From Reyranella sp. (GTDB taxonomy: Bacteria > Pseudomonadota > Alphaproteobacteria > Reyranellales > Reyranellaceae), in the NCBI GenBank assembly GCA_030679805.1, contig JAUXST010000366.1, positions 1-5,117 on the forward strand: DNA of 5,117 bases, given 5' to 3'. The notes beneath the pieces were generated by a model that was not told the origin of the DNA, made no database searches, and saw only the letters and a program-made list of their open reading frames with translations. Within the stretch, counting starts at the first letter, position 1, and every line of letters begins with the position of its first letter. Shown here in pieces: positions 1 through 5,117 of this stretch. A program made the translations under genes and the position numbers.

Positions 1-173
1 TGTTGATGCACGCGAAAGCCCATGACGAACTCGTCGCGCGTCCCCTTGTCGCCACGCTTCACATAGAGGTTGCCGATGTGGCTGTTGAAGGTGGGCTCGG
101 GACGGCCACGGTCGAAGTCGATCTTCAGGAAGCCTATAGGCGCGCGATCTTCAATCAAGGGGGCTTCGAGCAA
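1..173 (-). CDS. Unrecognised protein, N-terminal 57 residues (cut by left edge)
   Basis: I do not recognise the family. The reading frame begins immediately after the thioesterase stop codon and is open to the window edge. That stop lies in the same frame, so the start must be downstream of it. The best start is TTG at 173-171: a GGAG Shine-Dalgarno core (184-181) sits 7 nt upstream, inside the end of the thioesterase gene. A second TTG at 158 has no comparable ribosome site. The visible part contains the stretches IGFLKIDFDRGRP (residues 14-26) and GNLYVKRGDKGTRDEF (residues 35-50). It is rich in charged residues and beta-prone segments, with no signal peptide or membrane helix. After roughly the first 13 codons, third positions are strongly G/C biased, as in the neighbouring genes, which supports real coding. 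The 3-nt gap to the thioesterase implies co-transcription and possibly translational coupling. No function is assigned. Confidence 0.7.
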   Translation of the reverse strand, partial: MLEAPLIEDRAPIGFLKIDFDRGRPEPTFNSHIGNLYVKRGDKGTRDEFVMGFRVHQ

Positions 174-176
174 ACG

Positions 177-614
177 CTAACTCCGGGTCTCGAGTTGTCG
201 ATGGCGGCTCAGCAGCGAAAAGGCGCCCAGCCCCGCCAGCACGTCGTGGCGCCGGCCGTAGAGGCGGCCCCTCACCTGGACCATATGCTCGTCGTGGCCG
301 ATCACCTCGCCTTCCGCCTGCAGCCAGTCGCCGATCCTTCCCGGGCCGAGATAGTCGATCGACAGACGCAGCGTCACGGCGCGGCGTTTCAGCGTGTGCC
401 ACACCGCCGTGCCCATCGCCGAGTCGAGAAAGGCCGCCAGCATGCCGCCATGGACGATGCCCAGCGCATTGGCATGCTGCGGCCCGGGCAGAAAGCCGCG
501 GATGGCGCGGCCATCCTCGATCTTCTCGAACCACGGCCCGTTGGCGGCGGCGAAACCGGAGGCTTCAGTGAGGCGGCGAAAGCCGTCGGGGACGCGTGCG
601 GGGAGGATGGACAC
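177..614 (-). CDS. PaaI-type hotdog-fold acyl-CoA thioesterase (4HBT family)
   Basis: This is a 145-residue protein, a normal length for single-domain hotdog thioesterases that hydrolyse acyl- or aryl-CoA thioesters in the cytoplasm. The family signature is visible: an upstream Asn (N49), the HGG turn (residues 55-57, in GIVHGGMLAAFLDSAMG), and Asp64 at the position of the usual catalytic acid on the central helix. Beta-strand-like segments follow (TLRLSIDYLGP, DWLQAEGEVI, MVQVRGRLY). The chosen start is GTG at 614-612, giving an N-terminus MSILPARVPDGF. The frame is open further upstream, but that part lies inside the permease gene and does not resemble the family. An ATG at 621-619 is out of frame. 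The ribosome site is weak. With the permease stop only 8 nt upstream, translation probably depends on coupling. The acyl substrate cannot be predicted. Confidence 0.88.
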   Translation of the reverse strand: MSILPARVPDGFRRLTEASGFAAANGPWFEKIEDGRAIRGFLPGPQHANALGIVHGGMLAAFLDSAMGTAVWHTLKRRAVTLRLSIDYLGPGRIGDWLQAEGEVIGHDEHMVQVRGRLYGRRHDVLAGLGAFSLLSRHRQLETRS

Positions 615-622
615 GCGCCATC

Positions 623-1369
623 TTAGGCAATCCGCGCCAGAAGGACGAGACCGTAGCCGACATACCAGGTGGCAATCGTCGTGATCAGCCGATTCGACCA
701 GAGGCGGAACTGCTTGTCGGTCAGCTTCTCGAGCAGGAGCTTGCCCAGCGAGGCGCCGATCATCGACGAGGCGATGGCGACACAAAGGAACCACGGCTCG
801 ACCTGCCCCACCTCGGCGATCAGCGCGCCAAAGTAGAGAAGCTTGAAGCCGTGACCGAAGACCTGGCACGCGGCCTTGGTGGCGATGATCTGCCGCCGCT
901 CAAGCGGCGAGCGCAGGAACATGGTGTCGAGCAGCGGCCCGGTGACGCCAGTCAGCAGCATCAGCATCATTGAGAACAATCCCGTGCCCGCGACCTGCAA
1001 CGGACCGAAGGAGCGCGGCAGGATGCTTTCGGGAATGGCGCGGATGATGAAGGGCGAGAGACCGAGCAGCAGGAGCGCCACCGCCTTGTCGGGTACGTAG
1101 AGCGTGATCGACCACAGGCCGACCGAGACGATGCAGCCCGCGACGTAGAAGACCATGCTCTTCCAGACGATATGCCGCCACCACAGCAGCGCCCGCCAGC
1201 CGTTGGACGCCATCTGCGTGACGGCATGCAGCACCATGGCGGTGGGCAGCGGGAAGATGAACAGCAGGACGCCGATCAGGATCAGACCGCCGGCCATGCC
1301 GAAAATACCCGACAGAAAGGCCGTGCCGATCATCAGCAGGCTGAGCGAAGCCGCCATCAAAGCCGTCAT
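623..1369 (-). CDS. TauE/SafE-family membrane permease (sulfite/anion exporter type)
   Basis: This is a 248-residue, very hydrophobic integral inner-membrane protein, matching the usual 240-270 residues of the TauE/SafE family. About eight membrane segments can be drawn: roughly residues 5-23, 25-40, 71-91, 96-112, 124-143, 170-186, 192-212 and 228-246. The glycine-rich first repeat GIFGMAGGLILIGVLL (residues 21-36) is the hallmark N-terminal motif. A second, weaker echo is LLTGVTGPLLDTMFL (138-152), consistent with the internally duplicated architecture of the family. Characterised members export or import sulfite, sulfoacetate, sulfolactate or other small organic anions; the substrate here is unknown. 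The ATG at 1369-1367 is preceded by a purine-rich ribosome site, GGGGA, about 5 nt upstream. The gene leads a leftward cluster with the thioesterase and is divergent from the LysR gene, which probably regulates it. Confidence 0.9.
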   Translation of the reverse strand: MTALMAASLSLLMIGTAFLSGIFGMAGGLILIGVLLFIFPLPTAMVLHAVTQMASNGWRALLWWRHIVWKSMVFYVAGCIVSVGLWSITLYVPDKAVALLLLGLSPFIIRAIPESILPRSFGPLQVAGTGLFSMMLMLLTGVTGPLLDTMFLRSPLERRQIIATKAACQVFGHGFKLLYFGALIAEVGQVEPWFLCVAIASSMIGASLGKLLLEKLTDKQFRLWSNRLITTIATWYVGYGLVLLARIA

Positions 1370-1465
1370 GACCGTCCCCGCGAAATGTAGGCAGACGCTA
1401 GGCCGGGCTTATCCAGCGTTCAAATATATGATATATGCACTTTCGATACTTTATGAATATATCCA
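1370..1465. promoter_or_regulatory. Divergent promoter/operator region between permease operon and lysR-type gene
   Basis: These 96 nt separate two genes transcribed away from each other. The part from about 1420 to 1463 is markedly AT-rich against a GC-rich background. It contains the 13-nt near-palindrome ATATATGATATAT (1424-1436, centre at 1430) and a related element TATGAATATAT (1452-1462), offset by about 25 nt from the matching TATGATATAT (1427-1436). T-N11-A spacing typical of LysR boxes can be drawn at 1427-1439, though AT-rich DNA makes such matches easy. TATGAT (1427-1432) also resembles a -10 hexamer for the rightward gene. On the leftward strand a weak pair can be proposed: TTGAAC (1423-1418) and TAGCGT (1400-1395) with a 17-nt spacer. 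The region's role as a regulator binding site is inferred from gene arrangement. Confidence 0.55.
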
Positions 1466-2356
1466 ATGGAACTCCGCCATCTTCGCTATTTCGTCGCTGT
1501 GGCCCATGAGGGCCACATCACGCGCGCGGCCGAGAAGCTCCATATGCAGCAGCCGCCGCTCAGCCAGCAGATCCGCGCGCTGGAGCGCGAGATCGACGCC
1601 CAGCTGTTCGTCCGCCACCCGCGCGGCGTGGCGCTGACCGATGCCGGCCGTTCGTTCCTGGCCGATGCCGAGGCGGTGCTGGCCGCGGTCGATCGCGCGG
1701 CGGCACGGGCCCGCCGTACGGCGCGCGGCGAGACCGGCCGCATCGCCGTGGGTTTCACCACCTCGGCGCCCTTCCATCCCCTGGTGGCGCGCGCCATCCG
1801 CGAGTTCCGCCAGACCCGGCCCGACGTCTCCTTCGTGCTGGAGGAAAGCAGCTCGGGCGATCTTCTGGGCGGCCTGCGCGAGGAGCGGCTGGATATCGCC
1901 TTCATCCGCTCGGGCACGGTCGATGCCGAGGGGCTCGCCATCCACGCGCTCCTCCAAGAGGACATGGCGGCGGCGCTGCCCACCCGCCACAGGCTCGCGC
2001 GCCGCCCCGACCTGACGCTCCGGGATCTCTCGGCCGAGGATTTCATCCTCTACCGCCGGCCGGACGGGCGTGGCCTCTACGACGTCATCATCGCGGCCTG
2101 CGCCCAGGCGGGCTTCAGTCCGCATGTCAGCCAGGAGGCGCCGCGCATCGTGTCGACCCTCAACCTCGTGGCGGCAGGCCTCGGCATCACCATCGTGCCG
2201 GCGTCCTTGAGCCGCCTGCCGCTGGAAGGTGTAACCTACCGCATGCTGAAAGGCCGGCCGGCGCTGAAAGTGCCGCTCAACCTCGCCTGCCGCCGCGACG
2301 AGCGTTCCGCCGCGACGCTGGCCTTCATCGACCTGGTGCGACGTCTGCCGTCATGA
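1466..2356 (+). CDS. LysR-family transcriptional regulator
   Basis: This is a 296-residue protein, typical of LysR-type regulators. It begins MELRHLRYFVAVAHEGHITR and carries the canonical winged helix-turn-helix at about residues 17-40 (TRAAEKLHMQQPPLSQQIRALE). The usual wing and linker follow, with LFVRHPRGVALTDAGRSFL at 47-65 and a long dimerisation helix to about residue 88. The effector-binding domain starts near residue 92 (GRIAVGFTTSAPFHPLVARAIREF). It continues through conserved elements such as RLDIAFIR (about 138-145) and VAAGLGITIVPAS (about 234-246). The overall look is of the BenM/CatM/AlsR-like branch, whose members often sense aromatic or small carboxylic acids, but the effector here is unknown. 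No good Shine-Dalgarno precedes the ATG; an out-of-frame ATG lies at 1453. Divergent placement suggests control of the permease-thioesterase operon and of its own synthesis. Confidence 0.93.
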   Translation: MELRHLRYFVAVAHEGHITRAAEKLHMQQPPLSQQIRALEREIDAQLFVRHPRGVALTDAGRSFLADAEAVLAAVDRAAARARRTARGETGRIAVGFTTSAPFHPLVARAIREFRQTRPDVSFVLEESSSGDLLGGLREERLDIAFIRSGTVDAEGLAIHALLQEDMAAALPTRHRLARRPDLTLRDLSAEDFILYRRPDGRGLYDVIIAACAQAGFSPHVSQEAPRIVSTLNLVAAGLGITIVPASLSRLPLEGVTYRMLKGRPALKVPLNLACRRDERSAATLAFIDLVRRLPS

Positions 2357-2928
2357 AACCGATCAAGCCCCCCATCATCAAGACAATCGGGCACTCCAAT
2401 CAGCCGATCGAGCGCTTCGTCGATCTGCTGAAGGCCGGCGGCGTCCAGGTGCTGGTCGATGTGCGGTCCACGCCCTATTCACGCCGCTTCCCGCAGTTCG
2501 GCCGCGAGCGTCTGGCGGCGCATCTCGCCATCAACGGCATCCTCTACCGCTACGAAGGTGCCGCCCTCGGCGGCAAACCGAAAGACGGCGGCAGCTACGA
2601 CGATCTCGCCAACCGTCCTGAGTTCAACGAGGCGCTCGATCGCCTGATCGCCGGCGCGGCCGACACCACGCTCTGCTTGATGTGCGCCGAGAAGGAGCCG
2701 CTCGACTGCCACCGCACGGCGCTGGTGTCGCGGCGCCTGGCCGAGCGGGGCGTCACGGTAGAGCATCTGTTGGTCGACGGAAGGCAGGAGCCGCACGTGG
2801 TCCTCGAGGAGAAACTGCTGGCGGCGAGCGGCGATGGTGCGCCTGACCTGTTCACCCCGGCCGAAGACCGCGCCACCCGGCTGGCCCGCGCCTGGACGGC
2901 CCGCGAACGGGCGATGCGGCGGACCTGA
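2353..2928 (+). CDS. DUF488 family protein
   Basis: This is a 191-residue soluble protein with the DUF488 motifs in order: the N-terminal TIGHSNQPIERF (residues 11-22), the DVRSTPYSRRFPQF block (36-49), LGGKPKDGG (72-80), and the cysteine motif CAEKEPLDCHR (111-121). The biochemical function of the family is not established; the Cys and CHR residues suggest a small catalytic or nucleotide-related site, which is inference only. The start ATG overlaps the stop of the LysR gene in an ATGA quartet, so the two are very likely on one mRNA and translationally coupled. The last 35 or so residues, rich in Arg and Ala, extend past the core motifs and look poorly structured. Composition matches the neighbouring genes, with no sign of transfer. 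Confidence 0.9.
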   Translation: MKPIKPPIIKTIGHSNQPIERFVDLLKAGGVQVLVDVRSTPYSRRFPQFGRERLAAHLAINGILYRYEGAALGGKPKDGGSYDDLANRPEFNEALDRLIAGAADTTLCLMCAEKEPLDCHRTALVSRRLAERGVTVEHLLVDGRQEPHVVLEEKLLAASGDGAPDLFTPAEDRATRLARAWTARERAMRRT

Positions 2929-2977
2929 AAGCGGCAGGCCGCGCCCTCCCGGATTGCCGCACAGCGGCCGCGTTGCG

Positions 2978-3006
2978 TTGACAGCCATTCCGGCAGTCCG
3001 CACGCT
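2978..3006 (+). promoter_or_regulatory. Candidate promoter for the amidohydrolase gene
   Basis: A perfect consensus -35 hexamer TTGACA lies at 2978-2983 in the 100-nt gap before the amidohydrolase. At the ideal 17-nt spacing stands CACGCT (3001-3006), a poor -10 that matches TATAAT at only two positions. Transcription would then start near 3013, just upstream of the GGAGG ribosome site at 3020-3024. The weak -10 means this may be an activator-dependent promoter or a chance -35 match. Confidence 0.35.
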
Positions 3007-3028
3007 TTGCCGACAGTCTGGAGGCAGC

Positions 3029-4726
3029 ATGGCACGCTTCGACCGGGTGATTCGCGGTGGCATGATCGTCGACGGCAGCCGTCTGCCGCGGTTTCGCGGC
3101 GATATCGGCATCAAGGACGGGCTTATCGCCGAAATCGGCCATATCGACGCTGGTGCTGCCGACGAGACCATCGACGCCGCCGGGTTGATCGTGGCCCCCG
3201 GCTTCATCGATCTGCACACCCATTATGACGCCCAGCTCTTCTGGGATCCCTACTGCTCGCTGTCGTCCTGGCACGGCATCACCTCGGTCGTGATCGGCAA
3301 CTGCGGCTTCGGCTTCGCCCCCGTGCGCCCGGCCGAACGCGAGCGCGCGATGATGTCGATGACGCGGGTCGAGGCGATCCCGATGGCGTCGATGAAGGCC
3401 GGCATGCCGTGGGATTGGGTGACGTTCCCCGAGTTCCTGAACAGCGTCGATGCCGCGCCAAAATCGGTGAACATCCTGCCCTACCTGCCGGTCTCGCCGC
3501 TCCTGATCTGGGTGATGGGTTTCGAGGCGGCCAAGGCCGGCAAGATGCCGACGCCGGAGCAGCATGCCGAACTCAGGCGCCTCCTCAACGAGGCCATGGA
3601 TGCCGGCGCTTGCGGCTGGTCGGCGCAGCGCATGCTGCCGACAGGACCCGCCGCGGTGCAGCGCGACTACGACGGCACGCCGATGCCGACCGACGTCATG
3701 CACGACGAGACCTGCCGCGAATTCGCGCGCGTTCTGGCCGAGCGCAACGACGGCTTCATGCAGATGCTGCTGATCTCGGGCGACAATGCCCGCGACCGCG
3801 CCTTCTACGAGGAGATGTCGAGCCTGAGCGGCCGGCCGATGATCATGAACGTCGTGCAGGCCTTCGATCACAAGCCGGAAATCCATCGCCGCGTGCTGCG
3901 CTGGCTGAAGAGCTGCCGCGAGCGCGGCATCCGCGTGGTCGGCCAGGGCCTCACGACCGATGCGGGCTTCACCTTCACGTTCGAGGACTGGAACCTGTTC
4001 GACGATTCGCAGGCCTGGTGCGATGCCACGACCGGCACCCGCGAGGAGCGGCTGGCGAAGCTTGCCGATCCCGCGCGCCGCACTGCCTTGCGCGACAACC
4101 TGCCGTTCACCGCGACCGGCCCGTTGCCGCAGATCGCCATTGTCGGGCCGAAGCTCGAGAAGAACAGGCAGTGGCTCGACTACACACTGGCGCATGCCGG
4201 CGAGAAGATGGGCAAGCATCCGGTCGACGTCATGCTCGACATGGCCGTCGAGGAGAACCTCGAGACCGAATTCTTCGCAGCACCCCCCAACGGCAAGATC
4301 GAGCACCTGAAGGAACTGGTCGACGATCCCTATATCCTGTTCGGCGTGTCGGACGGCGGCGCGCACACCAAGTTCCTGACGGCGGGCCGCTATCCCACCG
4401 AGACGATCTGCAAGGTGGTGCGCCAGCACGGCATGTTGAGCCTCGAAGACGTGCACTGGCGGCTCTCCGCGCTGCCCGCCGAAGTCGCGGGCTTCCGCGG
4501 CCGCGGTGTCCTGAAGAAGGGCGCGCCGGCCGACATCGTGATCTACGACTACGATGGATTGAAGGTGCTTCCCGACGAGATCGCGCACGATCTGCCGGGC
4601 GGCGAGTGGCGGCGGGTGCAGCGCGCGTCGGGCTACAAGTACGTCCTGGTGAACGGCGACGTCACGATCCGCGACGACCGGCAGACCAATGCCCGCTCGG
4701 GTCGCCTGCTGCGCCACGGTGCCTGA
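3029..4726 (+). CDS. Amidohydrolase, N-acyl-D-amino-acid deacylase-like (amidohydrolase family 3)
   Basis: This is a 565-residue cytoplasmic metal-dependent hydrolase of the D-aminoacylase/dihydroorotase-like superfamily. The ATG at 3029 has an excellent GGAGG site 4 nt upstream; the frame is open back to an ATG at 2834, but that would overlap DUF488 and has no family resemblance. An N-terminal beta-sandwich half (VIRGGMIVDGSRLPRFRGDIGIKDG) leads into the barrel. Metal-binding His63 and His65 lie in GFIDLHTHYDAQ. Cys92 lies in GNCGFGF, 27 residues after His65, the same spacing as the bridging Cys of Alcaligenes D-aminoacylase. Asp442 lies in SDGGAHT. The C-terminal beta-sandwich returns at GVLKKGAPADIVIYDYDGLKV (about 493-513) and YVLVNGDVTI (about 538-547). 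The two mid-barrel histidine ligands expected in THMR- and ISHLK-like motifs are not seen. Characterised relatives cleave N-acyl-D-amino acids, but the substrate here is uncertain and other cyclic or acyl amides are possible. Confidence 0.87.
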   Translation: MARFDRVIRGGMIVDGSRLPRFRGDIGIKDGLIAEIGHIDAGAADETIDAAGLIVAPGFIDLHTHYDAQLFWDPYCSLSSWHGITSVVIGNCGFGFAPVRPAERERAMMSMTRVEAIPMASMKAGMPWDWVTFPEFLNSVDAAPKSVNILPYLPVSPLLIWVMGFEAAKAGKMPTPEQHAELRRLLNEAMDAGACGWSAQRMLPTGPAAVQRDYDGTPMPTDVMHDETCREFARVLAERNDGFMQMLLISGDNARDRAFYEEMSSLSGRPMIMNVVQAFDHKPEIHRRVLRWLKSCRERGIRVVGQGLTTDAGFTFTFEDWNLFDDSQAWCDATTGTREERLAKLADPARRTALRDNLPFTATGPLPQIAIVGPKLEKNRQWLDYTLAHAGEKMGKHPVDVMLDMAVEENLETEFFAAPPNGKIEHLKELVDDPYILFGVSDGGAHTKFLTAGRYPTETICKVVRQHGMLSLEDVHWRLSALPAEVAGFRGRGVLKKGAPADIVIYDYDGLKVLPDEIAHDLPGGEWRRVQRASGYKYVLVNGDVTIRDDRQTNARSGRLLRHGA

Positions 4727-4771
4727 GATCTCGGGGGCCTGAAGCCGCCCTGCCTCGCGGAACGTGCTAGG

Positions 4772-4791
4772 CTCGGGGCAATAGCCCCGGG
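4772..4791 (+). promoter_or_regulatory. GC-rich hairpin touching the ribosome site of the DUF1304 gene
   Basis: CGGGGC (4774-4779) and GCCCCG (4784-4789) form a perfect 6-bp stem with an AATA loop, extendable by a T-G wobble and one C-G pair. The 3' arm runs into the purine tract GGGGGGA (4789-4795) that serves as Shine-Dalgarno for the ATG at 4804. No T-run follows, so it is not a typical intrinsic terminator for the upstream gene. It could reduce ribosome access or stop polymerase weakly. A TAGGCT at 4768-4773 resembles a -10 box; if it is used, part of the stem would be left out of the transcript. Confidence 0.35.
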
Positions 4792-4803
4792 GGGATACGA
4801 ACG

Positions 4804-5117
4804 ATGCGGATGATCTCGCTGCTGCTGGTTGCCTTGGTCGCTTTGATCCACACCGGCTTTCTGGTCCTGGAAATGTTCTATTGGAACCATCCAGTCGGGC
4901 AGCAAATCTTCAACATGACACCCGAGGTCTCGGCTTCGTCCGCCATCCTCGCCGCCAATCAGGGTCTTTATAACGGATTCCTGGTCGCCGGATTAATCTG
5001 GGGCCTGGTGACCGGCCGCCGCGACGTAAAGGTGTTCTTCCTCGCCTGTGTGATCGTGGCCGGCGTCTACGGCGGGCTGACGGCCAAGACCACGATCTTC
5101 TACAGCCAGGCCCTGCC
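4804..5117 (+). CDS. DUF1304 family small membrane protein (cut by right edge)
   Basis: The visible 104 codons encode a hydrophobic protein that reads on past the window end. The family is usually about 115-125 residues, so only a short C-terminal piece should be missing. Features typical of DUF1304 are visible: a first membrane helix at about residues 3-23 containing His16 and ending in LEMFYW (22-27), the highly conserved NQGLYNGFL (52-60) leading into a second helix (to about 70), and a third helix at about 76-95 followed by a QALP stretch. The function of the family is unknown. The ATG at 4804 is preceded by GGGGGGA with 8-nt spacing; a second in-frame ATG at 4810 would be too far from it. 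The gene is 77 nt downstream of the amidohydrolase on the same strand, so read-through transcription is possible, but a functional link is not evident. Confidence 0.88.
   Translation, partial: MRMISLLLVALVALIHTGFLVLEMFYWNHPVGQQIFNMTPEVSASSAILAANQGLYNGFLVAGLIWGLVTGRRDVKVFFLACVIVAGVYGGLTAKTTIFYSQAL

Noticed and set aside
3..626. Long open plus-strand frame across the left-edge gene and the thioesterase
   Set aside because: It runs antisense to two genes supported by motifs, ribosome sites or codon bias, and its product has no recognisable domain.
615..869. N-terminal extension of the thioesterase by 85 residues
   Set aside because: The extension lies wholly within the permease coding sequence in another frame and reads as Arg-rich non-family sequence; the GTG at 614 gives a normal-length family member.
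2929..2977. GCGGC-AG-GCCGC repeat at 2931-2942 as a terminator after DUF488
   Set aside because: The stem is only 4-5 bp with a very small loop and no T-run follows; such repeats are common by chance at this GC content.
2834..3028. Upstream extension of the amidohydrolase to an ATG at 2834, adding 65 residues
   Set aside because: The extension overlaps the DUF488 coding end and is Pro/Gly/Arg-rich with no family resemblance, whereas the ATG at 3029 has a strong GGAGG site and begins exactly at the expected first beta-strand.
2852..4717. Very long open frame on the minus strand (about 620 codons) opposite the amidohydrolase
   Set aside because: Its translation is low-complexity, rich in Arg, Ala, His, Gly and Val, with no motif. 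Such mirror frames are expected in GC-rich genes with strong third-position bias, and the plus-strand gene carries clear family motifs.
4725..4732. GAGATCTC palindrome at the end of the amidohydrolase
   Set aside because: It is only eight bases, isolated and without a partner element, so there is no reason to consider it a binding site.
3409..4770. Second long plus-strand frame within the amidohydrolase, running past its stop
   Set aside because: The product is an Arg/Ala-rich out-of-frame translation of the real gene, without its own ribosome site or motif.

Overview
The window is GC-rich with strong G/C preference at third codon positions, and it is densely packed with short intergenic gaps. 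Gene content (BenM/AlsR-like LysR regulator, TauE/SafE permease, PaaI-type thioesterase, DUF488, D-aminoacylase-like amidohydrolase, DUF1304) suggests a proteobacterial chromosome, most likely an alphaproteobacterium. That assignment is an inference from composition and gene type; no rRNA or other taxonomic marker is present.

Layout. Positions 1-1369 hold a leftward (minus-strand) gene cluster. In transcription order it contains a TauE/SafE-family membrane permease (1369 to 623), a PaaI-type hotdog thioesterase (614 to 177), and the first 57 codons of an unrecognised protein that starts with TTG at 173 and runs off the left edge. Gaps of 8 and 3 nt make this look like one transcription unit. 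Positions 1370-1465 are an AT-rich divergent promoter/operator region. Rightward from there lie a LysR-type regulator (1466-2356) and a DUF488 protein (2353-2928) sharing an ATGA stop/start overlap. After a 100-nt gap with a consensus -35 box come a 565-residue amidohydrolase of the N-acyl-D-amino-acid deacylase type (3029-4726) and a DUF1304 small membrane protein truncated by the right edge (4804 to beyond 5117).

How the genes may work together. The LysR gene is divergent from the permease-thioesterase-unknown cluster, the classical arrangement in which the regulator controls the neighbouring operon. A reasonable guess is that the permease moves a small organic or sulfur-containing anion, while the thioesterase releases CoA from a related acyl-CoA. 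The substrate cannot be read from the sequence. DUF488 is translationally coupled to the regulator. The amidohydrolase appears to have its own promoter and need not belong to the same pathway.

No mobile element, CRISPR array, RNA gene or obviously new multi-gene system was found. The points most worth checking are the amidohydrolase, which keeps the first metal site of the D-aminoacylase family but seems to lack both central metal-binding histidines, and the unidentified TTG-initiated protein at the left edge.
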